A program made the translations under genes and the position numbers. Of a stretch of DNA of 64,000 nt, positions 1 through 10,059 are shown one piece after another (position 1 is the stretch's first letter; the number at the start of each line of letters is the position of its first letter). The notes beneath the pieces are model-generated. The model was not told where the DNA came from. It ran no database searches and saw nothing but the letters and a program-made list of their open reading frames with translations. This stretch comes from Ariolimax columbianus (Eukaryota; Mollusca; Gastropoda; Stylommatophora; Arionidae): contig JAVGWX010000006.1 of assembly GCA_036924085.1 (NCBI GenBank), forward strand, positions 38,808,445-38,872,444, given 5' to 3'.

Positions 1-719
1 AATGGTTGCCCAAAGCGCTTTATGCCATACCCTATCAAACGCCTTCTTAAAATCCACAAACACATGATACGGTGTTTGCTGCTGATCTAGATATTTCTCG
101 CTTAGCAGCCTTAAATTAAATATCTATTCTGTAGTGCTTCTTCCCTGTCTGAACCCTGCTTGCTCCTCTGCAATAATGTTCTCTGCTTGGGGTTTCAATC
201 GGTCGAGGATTAATCTAAGTATGACCTTGCTAGGGTGGCTAAGGAGGCTTATTGTTCTGTAATTTTGGCACAGCTTTAGGTTTCCAGACTTATGTAACGG
301 TATAACTATTGATTTCGTCCATAAGTCCGGCCAGTTTCCTGTCGCCCATATTTTGTTACAGATGTGTGTCAGGCCTTCCACCACTACCTCTCCACCTGCT
401 TGTAAGAGCTCTGCTGGTATATTGTCTACGCCGGCCGCCTTCCCTCTTCTAAATGTCTTTACCGCTGCAATTACCTCTTCCTTCATTATCAGTTGGTTAT
501 CCTCTATATTTGTTGGTGTTGGGATGAATGTTTTCTCAGGTTTGTTTCGCCCTTCATAGTTATATAGCTCGGAACAGTACTCTGTCCATCTTGCCAGTAC
601 ATCATTTCCCTCAATGAGACACTTGCCGTTTTTATCATGGATCATAAGGTTCCTACTTTGTCTTGGTGTTACCAGTTCTTTGACCACCTTGTATGCTCCT
701 TTAGCATCATAAGTAGACC
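1..719 (-). mobile_element. RTE-like LINE, reverse transcriptase fragment (cut by window edge)
   Basis: Minus-strand remnant of a non-LTR retrotransposon ORF2. An open stretch (687 down to 124) carries the RT N-terminal landmarks in order: GKAAGVDNIPAELLQAGG, IVIPLHKSGN, YRTISLLSH and EEQAGFRQGRSTTE. A TAG at 124-126 follows, where the family normally has a Gln (one C-to-T change), and the same frame then continues to the window edge with RT motif A (FVDFKKAFDRVW) at about 20-55. Upstream residues (AYKVVKELVTPRQ) are the usual lead-in to the fingers domain. The catalytic FADD/YADD box would lie beyond position 1. The lack of a strict RTE diagnostic makes the clade name provisional. Dead copy; no host function expected. 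Confidence 0.9.
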
Positions 720-845
720 CTTACATAAAATGAATGCCGAAGTCGGATGTACAGATCCGACAGGCGCAAAATAAAAAAAACTTAGTGCACGCGCACCGCC
801 TTATGGAGTATAGAAAATAAGGCAAACGCAAAAATTGAACTAAAA
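716..845 (+). repeat. SINE-A, 3' part only
   Basis: Matches the body and tail of the tRNA-headed SINE seen complete at 44181-44415: CCTTACATAAAATG, then GAAGTCGGATG, CGACAGGCGCAAAATAAAA, and AAATAAGGCAAACGCA near the end. The tRNA-like head is absent. It abuts the LINE fragment, so it probably truncated it on insertion. Confidence 0.75.
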
Positions 846-1125
846 ATAAAATAAAAGTCGAGTGAAGTGAGGCGCATGAGAGAATGGAGCAAGAGTATGT
901 ACAACCAGTATCAAACAACGGTAACAAACAGTATCCACACTCTTCGTGATTTGCTCATCAACACTGAGCACCTATAAGTATACCCGGAGTATAATGAAGT
1001 CGATTCTTAACAATAGAACAGAATCCAGCGTAACAAGCTAAATAAGTTCTATTGACTTTCGTAATGATGTTGACTCATTTCCATGTCCAATGTTTAAAAT
1101 AGTAAATCTTCTCTTCGTGAGCATT

Positions 1126-1175
1126 CAACAACAACAACAACAATAACAACAACAACAACAACAATAACAACAACA
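1126..1175. repeat. (CAA)n microsatellite
   Basis: About 50 bp of CAA with occasional TAA. The R3 short repeats in this window end in the same motif, so this is probably a leftover or expanded retroposon tail. Confidence 0.9.
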
Positions 1176-1185
1176 TGTCCAATGT

Positions 1186-1470
1186 GTGTTGTTGTTTAAT
1201 GCCCACAATGAATAAGTTTACTCTTTTGTGCGACCTTTAAAGGACGTTAAGTGGCGAGTCGTAATAGCTATTCTCACATCCCGAGCATTCTGATGAAGAT
1301 GGACCGCAGTCATCCAGGCGGTTGTTCTATGCGTGCTTCATCTGCGTGGCGCTCACTACTACGCGGATCACATCGATCCACATCTTGTTGGTCAGACTGC
1401 CTTGAAAACAGCTTGTTTCCAGGAAACGCTACATGGTGTTGGTCAGTGTATTGTCCCTGACGCGACATCC
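1186..1470 (-). repeat. Short interspersed repeat R3, copy 1
   Basis: A repeat of about 280 bp found at least five more times (9365, 29665, 45290/45747, 48430, 61875). Read on the minus strand it carries CCTGGAAACAAGCTGTTTTC, then GATGTGGATCGATGTGATCC, GTAGTAGTGAGCGCCA, CACCAGCATGCTC-like sequence, GCCACTTAACGTCCTTT, and ends near CATTGTGGGCATTAAACAAC. No coding potential or pol III boxes were recognised. It may be a SINE or the 3' end of a LINE that primes on CAA-rich targets. Confidence 0.8.
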
Positions 1471-1624
1471 TGATCTATATTTTGTGTCAGACTGGACTGT
1501 CCAATTCAGCCTTTTCTCAACATTTTTATCATGGATGAACCTTTGAAATCGATTTTATTATTTAAAATTATTACTGGTATTATTATTGTTATTTTCACTA
1601 TTATTATTACTATCATTGAAAGCA

Positions 1625-1945
1625 AATTTTGCTGCTGGATCCGAAACAACAACAAAACAAATTTACAGGTATTGAAAAAGTTGGGGGTAAAAGAAAATTA
1701 ATGACTGACACCAGCGTTAGACAGTTGCGTTATTTTTGTCATATCACAAGACATATCTCCTTGTTGAAGACCATACTGGAAGGTAGGGTGGAAGGCAGTC
1801 GTTCAAGAGGCAGACAACGTTTTAAGTAAGTGGATAACATCAGGAGATGGATTGGAAAAGATTGTACCACTACGGCAAGAGACAGAGTACACTAGAGATC
1901 CATTGCATCCGACTTTCGATGCGGAGATGGCACTTGAACTGAACT
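1625..1945 (+). mobile_element. LINE C-terminal fragment (RTE-like)
   Basis: Plus-strand residues IEKVGGKRKLMTDTSVRQLR, FCHITRHISLLKTILEGRVE and GSRSRGRQRF form the characteristic post-RT C-terminus (an RQLRYFGHITR-type block followed by a basic GRxR block). A close relative lies on the minus strand at 55705-56350 with the same order of blocks. The copy ends in CTGAACTGAA. Frameshifted and stop-bearing, so non-functional. Confidence 0.8.
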
Positions 1946-2240
1946 GAACAACTGTCATTGTCTCTGGTGAATGATGCGGTAATCCATTCAGACAAAGCAA
2001 ACCATAGATGAGCAGGTCACATGTATGGTCGACGAGCACGGCGACAGCAGTCTGGTGTCCTCGAGGTAAAGAGATACCACGGAGAAAACCTCCAATGCAT
2101 TGGCCAGACTTTCTTGCTTTACGCTACAAGACCCCAGAAGCCTCTGGAGAAGTACTTACCACACACTGGACTTCCGTAGTCCAAGACAGGGTCCGCTGTA
2201 GACGAAGTTGGGATCCGCAGCTAAGCTCTAGCTAAGCGCT
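1946..2240 (+). mobile_element. LINE C-terminal fragment (RTE-like, second type)
   Basis: Broken frames read RWAGHMYGRRARRQQSGVLE and then RGKEIPRRKPPMHWPDFLAL, followed by VQDRVRCRRSWDP. This is the R(W)AGHxxR...R(R)PxxRWPDxL...DRxRWR block that closes many RTE-type ORF2 proteins. A similar block occurs at 4925-5480. Old copy with several frameshifts. Confidence 0.7.
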
Positions 2241-2600
2241 ACTATCATTACTATTTGTCATTTATTGACTATCATAATATCAGTATGCAAGAGCAGATTG
2301 TCATACTGCGCCTCAGAACGGGACGTAACAGACTCCGCAGCCAAATGTATAACAAATTTATGATTGGCAGTTCAAGTATGTGTACACGTGGAAAGGCACC
2401 CCAGACTGCGGAGCATATACTTCAGGTTTGTCCAGAATATGAGATACTGAGGCGGACATACTGGCCAAGAGAAATTCCACTGGACGGGAAACTATAAGGA
2501 CCTATGTGTGAGCTGCAGAAGACAGTGAAGTTCATACAAGAGACAACTTTGCAGATGTAGACATACTCCAAGCTAACGAACGAAGAAAAAGCAAAATTTA
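2241..2600 (+). mobile_element. RNase H-type LINE, 3' end
   Basis: The open stretch at 2255-2497 reads EQIVILRLRTGRNRLRSQMY, NKFMIGSSSMC, and TAEHILQVCPEYEILRRTYW. This is the LRTGHNRL...CxCG...TxEHxLQxCP zinc-knuckle C-terminus that follows RNase H in this LINE group (compare 47726-47956 and 51780-52160). One knuckle cysteine is replaced (CTRG instead of CxCG). The tail ACGAACGAAGAAAAAGC is a diverged version of the family's GAAGAAGAA end. Strongly 5' truncated. Confidence 0.8.
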
Positions 2601-2629
2601 TATTTCAAATGTCATTATTGCTGTTTGTT

Positions 2630-2805
2630 GTTAATGTTTTAATTGTTGCTATTATTTTTACTATTAATTTTATTATTATTATTATTGTTATTACTACTTT
2701 TATTGTTATTATTATCATTATCATTAATTACTATTACTAGTGCTGTTATTATTACTATTATTATTGTTGCTATTATTGTTATTATAATCATTACTATTAT
2801 TATGC
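2630..2805. repeat. (ATT)n-rich low-complexity tract
   Basis: About 175 bp built almost only of ATT/GTT triplets. Hydrophobic reading frames across it on both strands are composition artefacts. Confidence 0.95.
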
Positions 2806-3063
2806 TTGCCGCTCCATTTTGGAAGCATAGGTTCATGACTGCATTTTGCTCTACTAGAAAGCTTTTAGGAAATCCAGATGTATACAGTGCTGTCCTGTTC
2901 CAGTGGATTTTACATGGCAAGGTTATCAACACACATTTATTTCATATTCTGTTAAGACCCTGTACATGCGTCTATTATCTGCAGCACAATGATCAGCGAG
3001 ACATACACATATCCAATAATAATTGTCTGCATTTTATATTGATTTTATTTAATACAGTACACA

Positions 3064-3893
3064 ACTTCTTCTTCTTCGTCGATCAACTGATGCTATGCTT
3101 CTAGTCCGGCGAGGTTCACGGAGGAGACTGTGCGTTCCAGGTCTTCGCCGGTCCCCCACAGCTTTTCGAGCATGGTCGCTTCCCCAGGCCAGACTGCCTC
3201 TCTTTCGTCTACATAGGTAGTGCATTCTTGCAGAACATGTTCTGGTGTTTGCTTGGGTGCTCCACAATCGCACATGGCAGTGTCTCTGAGACATATTCTG
3301 TGGAGGTGGGCCTTGAGTCTACAATGGCCCGTTCTGAGTCTGAAGATCTTTGTCTGCTCATCTCTGCCAAGTTTGCCTATGCTGTCATTTTCTGGCTTGT
3401 ATTCGTTGTGCTGTTCTCTCCATTCTGTCCTTTTGGATCGTTTGGTGAGTGTCTTTGCTTCTTTATAGCTCTGTAGATAGGGAATCTGCTTGCCAACACT
3501 TCAGGCTTTTGCGAGCTCATCTGCTTTCTCGTTTCCAGGGATCTCACAGTCTGCCGGAATCCATTGTAGGACTAAATCTGTTATTGAGACAGCAATCTTA
3601 TGTTGTATTTTATTTCATGTGAGAGTCTACATTGTTTGTGGCTTGAGATGGCTTAGAGTACAATCCTGGAGTCTGTTAGAATGACCGTTTTTCTTGTATT
3701 TATGTTTTGACTAATACGAATCTGAGTTGCTGCATGGACAGCTCTTGCTTCAGCTCTGAAATTGGTATAAGTCTCTCCTGCTGGTATGGAGCGATTTTCT
3801 ATGTCGCTGTTGTAGTGTTCAATGTAGTTTCCACTGCCTCCCTTTTATCGCTCACAGAGGTAGATCCATATTTCTACACGTGTGTCCAAGAGT
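3064..3893 (-). mobile_element. RNase H-type LINE 3' end with 11-bp TSD
   Basis: 5'-truncated, minus-strand insertion. From the high coordinate it reads a partial RNase H domain (NRSIPAGETY, NFRAEARAVHAATQIRIS, TRKTVILTDSR), then the RLRTGHCRL-type block and the zinc knuckle CDCGAPKQTPEHVLQECTTY (CxC-x8-H-x4-C). It continues through LEKLWGTGEDLERT and the terminal REPRRTRSIASVDRRRRR and ends in GAAGAAGAAG at 3064. The perfect repeat TACAGTACACA flanks it at 3053-3063 and 3894-3904. Frameshifts break the RNase H part. The same element type recurs at 10060-11144 and 25964-26602. Confidence 0.92.
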
Positions 3894-3904
3894 TACAGTA
3901 CACA

Positions 3905-4314
3905 CCATAACAGATCATTAATAAAACAAACAAAAATGTAAACCAGGTGTAGGTGTGTAGAAGTAAATTACAACAAAGAATTGGTAGAAAAAAACACTGC
4001 GATGGTAAAAAAGACTTTTTTTTAAACTACAAATAAAAGTGTACACAATTTTGTTAACAATTATATGTCACACGTTATGTGAAAACCACATTAACATATT
4101 TGTTTTTCTCCTCACAGCTATTGAGCCTACAGAAAATAACAATTGTATGTAGGCAGTTGAGGATCGCTGAATGTTGATTCCCGCCTCGCGTCATAAAAAT
4201 CTGTGGTGAAGGAATACAAAGGCGACGCAGTTTGTGCATGACTAACGTGCATGGATCAGGATTTTTCTAATTTAGGCGAAAGAACACTATATTATTTCAC
4301 CGTTCTATCTCTAT
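3905..4314. other. Unassigned sequence
   Basis: About 400 bp of AT-rich DNA with no open frame of note, no recognised repeat and no RNA signature. Confidence 0.6.
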
Positions 4315-4515
4315 CTTCAGTGTGGTCTAGTGGTTAGGTGACACGGCTTACAACCCCAAGGTGCTGGGATCGCTAAATAGCTCAATTCCAGTATTCTGTT
4401 GATGGCCCTTGGAATACGCGATAGCCTATTTTTGGAACTGGTGATGGTGGAAATTAGAACAATGTAGACCCATAGCCTGTCAGGCGCCATCTATGCTGCT
4501 AAGCTAACCACATAG
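4315..4515 (+). repeat. Degenerate tRNA-headed SINE (SINE-G)
   Basis: TCTAGTGGTTAGGTGACACG resembles a pol III A box, and GTGCTGGGATCG at 4362 sits where a B box (GGTTCGA) is expected, but it is decayed. The 3' part (TAGACCCATAGCCTGTCAGG, CGCCATCTATGCTGC) recurs at 12770-12830 (inverted) and 27160-27205, showing it is a dispersed retroposon tail. Confidence 0.55.
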
Positions 4516-4924
4516 CCAAGACCTGAAGTTATACCTACACAGCCTCATTTGTTGCGACATATTCCCTGTGGAGCGAGAATCCCTAGAATAATTTGAAAAG
4601 ATTTTGAACTTGAAATGTGCCGGAATAGCGGCCGTTAAGTCTGTTCTTTTCGATTTCCAACTGCAAAGAGATTTTTAATGTGCGTGCCACTACACACAGG
4701 TGTCCTATCTCACTACTCAGAGATCATGGGACATTTTCACCGGATGATCCACGTGAAAAAATGCCGATCTACGTCGTGATTTGAACGACCTCCAGCACAT
4801 GAGGCGAACACTTTTACTCGAGGTACTAGGTCCTCATATTTCTCCGTTTTGGTGTCAAATTAAGGTCAGTTGAATAATCTGCAATTTCACCATTTGAATT
4901 AGCAAATCAGGGAATATGAATCAC

Positions 4925-5480
4925 TACCTCACTATCTTCAACTCGATAAAGGCGACAAGAGACGCTATGCTATGGAAGTGAAACCTGGTCTCTGACAAAA
5001 GCCATGAAGAACCAGGACAACATATCTCTAGCATGGGTGCCGTCTCGTGGGCTTATCACTTAGGCAACAGCGACAGATGGACTTACACAACAGAGACATC
5101 CGGTCATTATCACACGTCAAGAATGTCATACATCATGCCAACAACTCCAAGCACCGCTGGGGTGACTATGTAAATCAGAAGGAAAGACGAACGCTGGAGC
5201 ACAGTAACAACTCTGTGGTACCCGCGCGGCAAACAAAGACCACCTGGCAGATCCCCTACTAGATGGCCAGATTCGCTCGAGCTGCACAACACTTGCGATC
5301 CTCAAACAAACAGGTTAGCCATCCACCGGAAAACCCGTGCCCGAGACAGAATCGACTGGAAACCGAGATGAGACTGGCACAAAATCAAAAACCATACTGC
5401 TCGAACCCAGCCCACTAAGCAGATAAATGAACCCGGCTACTACCAACTCGCACAAGAGTTGGGACCTGCACAATGGCTAA
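4925..5480 (+). mobile_element. RTE-like LINE C-terminal fragment
   Basis: Frameshifted coding remnants in order: YGSETWSLTKAMKNQ (the YGxExWxLTK block after the RT palm), SKHRWGDYVNQ and a GRSPTRWPDSLEL-type block, then RQNRLETEMRLAQNQK. The 3' end (GACCTGCACA...GTAGATGCACAGGTTGACTAAGAC) matches sequence at 12955-13015. Old, multiply broken. Confidence 0.75.
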
Positions 5481-5859
5481 CGCCCTTGTAGATGCACAGG
5501 TTGACTAAGACTAAGACCTCGCGAACTCTGAAATGGCAGGCGTCAAGTGCTTTGTTAGAGGTCTCCTGTATGGAGCTATCTGCAGCAGTCGCTCTATGTA
5601 ACACATGCCTCTCTTGACGCGGCACTATTCAATAACGTGTTGCATTGCACTGTTATCCAGGAATTCCTCTCTGAAGTAGACATCATTTTCTATTATCTCT
5701 TATTTTATTTTACATCTCAAATAACAAATAAATGTGAAAAAACTACGTTTTTCGGTACAAGCTTTCATTTATACTAAAATATGTTTTTGGTGTTTTGGCT
5801 TGCATAAGTGTCATTTTGATAAATTAACAGGTTGCATTAGCAAAGACTTTGTGTACAAT

Positions 5860-5985
5860 TTCATGACGATGTAACCAAGTTGTTAGTGCACTGGTTTGCC
5901 AGTCGAACGATCGTCGTTCGGTCCCCAGTTGGTGCAGGATTATTAGATTGTAAAACGGTTCCTAGGATCGACCTATCTTCAAAAT
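5860..5985 (+). repeat. Possible tRNA-derived SINE head (SINE-F)
   Basis: GTTGTTAGTGCACTGG followed after about 30 bp by CGTTCGGTCCCC has A-box/B-box spacing and B-box-like bases, as in tRNA-derived SINEs. The downstream body is unrecognised and only one copy was noticed. Confidence 0.4.
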
Positions 5986-6019
5986 TTGGGTACCATAATA
6001 ATCTAGGAAAGTAAAAATG

Positions 6020-6232
6020 ATGTGGAATGGAATTTGAGTTTGTACATCAATTTCGTTGATTACGAAAAGGCTTTCGACAGTTTGGACAAAGATATATTCT
6101 TGAAACTACTGAGGCACTATGGAATTCCACAAAAGCTCACAAACATAATTAGACAGACGTATGAAGGTATGCAATGTAGAGTTATACACGAAGAGCAGCT
6201 TACAGAGCCATTCAAAATTAAATCATGGGTAT
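6020..6232 (+). mobile_element. RTE-like LINE, RT motif A fragment
   Basis: The open frame reads INFVDYEKAFDSLDKD (RT motif A with catalytic Asp), then LLRHYGIPQKLTNIIRQTYE and CRVIHEEQLTEPFKIKS, which precede the GVRQGC motif in intact elements. The frame runs directly into SINE-B-like sequence at 6233, so it is cut just before motif B. Confidence 0.85.
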
Positions 6233-6330
6233 TTGCTGAAGTCGGATGTGTTAAACAAGCAGTTAGTGGGAGATTGAGAACGAACGAAGCCAAGCCAAGC
6301 CAAGCCAAATATATGAAAATCTCAAACATA
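6233..6330 (+). repeat. SINE-B tail, internally deleted
   Basis: GCTGAAGTCGGATGTGTT is followed directly by AGTGGGAGATTGAGAACGAA and a short (CCAAG)n run. These are the core and 3' tail of SINE-B (22020, 32523, 59458) with the middle missing. Confidence 0.65.
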
Positions 6331-6819
6331 AACACTTTAAACAAGCAGTTAGGACCTGACTGACCTGACTACCGTGTGAACATTGGGTTTTGCCTTGATC
6401 TAGTAGTTATTGTTCTTGTTGCAACTTTTTGTTTGTGTTCTCTATTGTTTGTTCTGCATGTCTATCGAGGCTACTCGAGTGGTTTACGGGAAGACTTGGA
6501 GTGAGACGAACAGACAAATTAGGACCACTGATAAGAAGTCGTAAGAAGCGACTAGCATTTCAATTTAACACTTCAGCTCAAAAGTTTATATATGTGTTTT
6601 TTGTGACGAGAATGGTGTTACAGTCGCACTGTTCTGTTGTTTCAAAAAGCGACGCCATAGCATTCATGGGAAACCAAATCAAAGGTCACAGTCTTCCTGA
6701 GCAAATGGTGAAGAGTGTGGTTACTGGTAATTTCAGGTGTAACAATTCCTGCTGAGTCTCTTAAAAGCTTCACCGGTCTGGATCTACGTTTTGTGTCAAA
6801 GCGACTAACAATGCGTTCT

Positions 6820-7020
6820 AACCTATGTACGTGTGTAACAGAGCCAAGAATAGGACACTGCCAAACTGAGAGCATGTTAAAAGAAAGAGAAAAAAATGCA
6901 GTCTAACCCTTTATATGGTAGAACACATCGTGTGAGAAAGATGTGCCACTGTCACACTGAAAGCGTGCATTACGAAAGAATTAAGAATGTGATCTAACTC
7001 TTATGGGGTAGAACCAATAA
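6820..7020. repeat. Diverged direct repeat, period about 115 bp
   Basis: Two related blocks: GAGAGCATGTTAAAAG...CAGTCTAACCC...TGGTAGAAC and GAAAGCGTGCATTACG...TGATCTAACTC...GGGTAGAAC. Shorter related pieces (ACAGAGCCTAGAATAGGA) occur at about 7335 and 7725 on either side of a SINE insertion. Confidence 0.5.
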
Positions 7021-7369
7021 CCCTTATGCATATATATGTGTCCCTTATAGCTAATTGTATATCAGTTGATTTCCTCACTTTTTACAATTACTTTTAAAAT
7101 TAATTGATCAAATAAATATGTTAGAACATTTTTATAAACACTTCTAAATTATATAAAAGACAATACAATTATGAAAAACGTTCTGGTGATGTAAGAACAC
7201 AGTTGTTGACATATTGAAGTTTGCAGGCCGGAAACTGTCACAGACCACTCTTGTCGACGTCACGACTTTTGCAAATTTTTGTGCTCAGGCCTGTATATAT
7301 ACTGGGGGTATTGGTAGAGCCTCTCTTGTGTGACAGAGCCTAGAATAGGATCACTAACACAATGAATGC

Positions 7370-7632
7370 TTTTTATTTTTTTTTTTTTTTTTTTTTCGTT
7401 CACCTTATTTATTCAATCCCCAAGGCGGTATGCGTTGCACTGTGGTTTTTATTTTGTGCCTGTCGGCCCAGTGTATCCGACTTCAGCATGCATTTCATGT
7501 AAGGGTTTGCTTCCTCCTGCATTTTTTAACGGTTTGCTTCCCCGGGGTAACGGCCGGTGCTGTGATGGGGATCGAACCCAGCACCTACGGATTGTGAGCC
7601 GTGCCACTTAACAACTAGGCCACGCCGTCCCC
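7370..7632 (-). repeat. SINE-A, tRNA-derived, copy 2
   Basis: Read on the minus strand: GGCCTAGTTGTTAAGTGGCA with the A box, then GGGTTCGATCCCCATCACAG with the B box, then the family body (GGGGAAGCAAACC, TGCAGGAGGAAGC, GAAGTCGGATACACTGGGCC, GACAGGCACAAAATAAAA) and a poly(A) end (poly-T at 7377-7396). Full length. It interrupts one of the diverged 115-bp repeat blocks. Pol III transcription is inferred from the boxes only. Confidence 0.88.
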
Positions 7633-7699
7633 GAATGATTGTTATAAAGAACAACTAACAGCGCCGTTTAACCTCTCCAGGACATAAGACTACGTGCGT

Positions 7700-7729
7700 G
7701 CGTGCGTGTGGGTGTGTGTGTGTGACCCA
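7700..7729. repeat. (GTGC)n/(GT)n microsatellite
   Basis: Short run of GTGCGTGC passing into GTGTGTGT. Confidence 0.85.
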
Positions 7730-7829
7730 CAGAGACAATAATAGGACCACTGTCAAATTGACGGCATTTTGTAAGAATTTGGATGCATTTGGATGCGAAT
7801 CATGAACGATTACCAAAATTTCTAGACAA

Positions 7830-8195
7830 AGAATCGAAACATTCGAGTTAAAATATTCCAAAAAGATCCTCATAATACCCTGGACGGGCAAAAAGATAAA
7901 AATAGACATTCGGCAAGAGTTGAACATAGAGGAGAACTGGTATATCAATTCTATGTAGGCCAGAAAATTGAACTTTTTTGGTCGCATCAAGAGACACAGC
8001 GGTCTTGAGAGAACAGTGATGGAAGTTGTATTGTGCTAGACAAAAGAGGTAGTGGTAGACCAAGAAAACGATGGCCCAAAGATATCCAGGAATGTCTGGG
8101 TAGGACTGTGAAGGAGGCTGGAGTTTTGGCAAGGGAAAAAGTTTGTTTCAGACAGGCTATGATGGGAGCGACTTTCTATAAAGGACATGCTACAT
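7830..8195 (+). mobile_element. RTE-like LINE C-terminus
   Basis: Plus-strand remnants in successive frames: KKILIIPWTGKKIKIDIRQE (the KILRIPWT block), LNFFGRIKRHSGLERTVMEV, GRGRPRKRW-like basic block, and DIQECLGRTVKEAGVLAREK. Ends in CATGCTACATGATGATGATG. The same 3' end occurs at 52290-52720. Frameshifted in at least three places. Confidence 0.8.
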
Positions 8196-8253
8196 GATGA
8201 TGATGTGTGTGTATGTATATGTGCGTAAGTGTATGCTTGTATCTATGTGTGTG

Positions 8254-8254
<1 letters not shown>

Positions 8255-8292
<38 letters not shown>
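8255..8292. repeat. (TA)n microsatellite
   Basis: About 38 bp of uninterrupted TA, preceded by a GTGT-rich stretch. Confidence 0.95.
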
Positions 8293-8293
<1 letters not shown>

Positions 8294-8344
8294 TTATACT
8301 ACTCAACTAACAGAAAACAAGGATAAAGGTAGTCATCATATAAC

Positions 8345-8485
8345 ATACACTCCTGTTGGGGATAGGGTGTTACATATATATGGCCATACTGTGTTTGTCA
8401 GCTGGCTTGGCCAGTTCCATTCCTCGCTGACTTTCTTTCCCTAACATTGACCCCGACACCAATTCACAGCTGGATCGACTAGGGT
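8345..8485 (-). repeat. SINE-D, copy 1 (partial)
   Basis: Reverse complement matches the SINE-D body at 44985-45235: CTAGTCGATCCAGCTGTGAA, GGAATGGAACTGGCC and the 3' segment ending in CCCCAACAGG. The tRNA-like head is not present here. Confidence 0.6.
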
Positions 8486-8851
8486 ATGCAAGCGGCAGTA
8501 TCAAATACCAAACCATTTTTTTTAAAGCAATTCTCCTTACGAACACAAACCCCATTAGTTCCAAGGCCTAGATTTATTCGCTCTATTCAAAGTTGTTTTC
8601 CAGTTAACTTGATCTCGTCTCTGACGACAGCGAACTTAACATTTCTAATAAAGTCAGAGGGATTCCACGAACTCTCGTCTTTTCAGAGGAACCTAAGTTC
8701 TTTTGTGACATGATCACGCATCGTTAAACGGGTAGATTACATTTCTTGGTAGTCTACATTTTTCTTTTTGCTGGATTTCGCAGAGAGAATTTGAATGAGT
8801 TAATGCAGTGGTTACCAAATTTGTTCAGACTGTGGGCAACATGAAGACAAT

Positions 8852-8950
8852 ATGGACATCTCTCAGCCTTTCACCCAGGCCTGTAAATGTTATAATAAAT
8901 ATGGACATCTCTCAGCCTTTCCCCCAGACCTGTAGATATGACAATAAATA
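8852..8950. repeat. 49-bp tandem duplication
   Basis: ATGGACATCTCTCAGCCTTT is repeated with a 49-bp period (8852 and 8901), and the following AATAAATA-rich stretch is duplicated too. A few substitutions separate the copies. Confidence 0.85.
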
Positions 8951-9044
8951 TATAGCTCAAAAATATTTTGAGCTCTATGTCGAGCATAGATTTTCAATAA
9001 ATACATGCCAAGTCACCACATGTTGACCTGGCTGTACACAGATA

Positions 9045-10051
9045 ATACAACAATAAGTTCTGATCCAAGTAAGTCTTATGATAGCATCACAGAGAACAAA
9101 CAAAGAACGATTGACGCTTTTCCAAAAGAATAGATACATGTCTATACTGATGGGTCTGCTTTTAAGGCTATCATTAAAGTGGGATATGGAGTCTACATAG
9201 AGTATACAGACAGAACATATGATTAGCTGTTTGATGCATGTAGGGAGAAATATTCAAACTATGAGGCAGAATTAACGGCACTGGAAGTAGCTCTGCACCA
9301 CCACTTGGGGACTGGATTGGATGCCCATCAAAAGCCCAAAGCATCGTTATTTGTTCTTCAAGCTGTGGAAGATGGTGGTCATTGTAAAGCTGAACTTGGC
9401 CACATATTCCTAGATGCCAACCAACTTACCACATCCAATGATCACCGTAGTAGTGTGCGTCACACAGAGGAATCCAAGCACATCAACACTGCATGAAGGA
9501 CCTCTGTCCACCTTCATCAGCACGCTCAGGGTGTGAATAAATCTACTACAGCCCGCCACTTAACGCCCTTTTCAGAGCGCAAAAAGGAGGAGTAAACTCA
9601 CTCATTGTAGACATTAAACAACAACAACAATACATGGTCACTTAAATAGGCAGGCAGATTGGCTAAGAAGGGATAACGTCAAGAACAACAAACACACCAG
9701 CAACCCTTCAGGCAGCCAAACTACTACTGAAGGCTGCAAACAAATAGGCCTGGTTGAAAATACGGGCAACGGGGAATACTGGGATAGAAATCTGCAAACA
9801 CGTCGCATTTCAGATCCCAAAGACAACATCAACCTTCTGAAAAGGAGAGATCAAAGCATTTTTTCCGCCTTCGCATTCATCACATACACGTTAACAGTCA
9901 CTTGAACAGAATTCAACCAAAACATACTCAAGAGTGCCGGCTGTGCACACATCCTTATGAAACTGTTGAGCACCATATTTGTTAATGTCTGGCGCTTGCC
10001 GGAATTAGTAAAGAGCTTCTTCCTCCGAGATATAACAAGTGGAACACTTTA
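9045..10051 (+). mobile_element. RNase H-type LINE, 3' part, interrupted (host of two insertions)
   Basis: RNase H remnants: HVYTDGSAFKAIIKVGYGVY (first Asp) and NYEAELTALEVALHHH (Glu) at 9130-9305. A later stretch reads GHLNRQADWLRRDN and RDQSIFFRLRIHHIHVNSHL, then the knuckle CRLCTHPYETVEHHIC (CxxC-x8-HxxxC), distinct from the CxC type elsewhere in the window. An R3 repeat (about 9365-9635) splits the RNase H domain. A second LINE (10060-11144) is inserted next: without it, the frame NKWNTLYG continues at 11153 as TKQQLTNTCRYHYLALDQRT. So the element extends to about 11240. Stops and shifts make it a pseudogene. Confidence 0.85.
9365..9635 (+). repeat. Short interspersed repeat R3, copy 2
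   Basis: GATCACCGTAGTAGTGTGCG, TCCACCTTCATCAGCACGCT, CCGCCACTTAACGCCCTTTT, CATTGTAGACATTAAACAAC and a CAA-rich end match the other R3 copies. Inserted in the RNase H region of an older LINE. Confidence 0.8.
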
Positions 10052-10059
10052 TACGGAAC
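10052..10059. other. Target-site duplication, left (TACGGAAC)
   Basis: Perfect 8-bp match to 11145-11152, flanking the LINE insertion. The interrupted host frame is restored when the insert and one copy are removed. Confidence 0.8.

Noticed and set aside
2639..3104. Leu/Ile-rich frames, possible membrane protein
   Set aside because: Produced by the (ATT)n tract; the remainder has no conserved feature.
3220..3476. Plus-strand frames beginning MHSCRTCSGVCLG and MQNMFWCLLGC
   Set aside because: Antisense of the LINE knuckle and RLRTGH region on the minus strand; the same shadow appears at 26100-26573 and 10250-10582.
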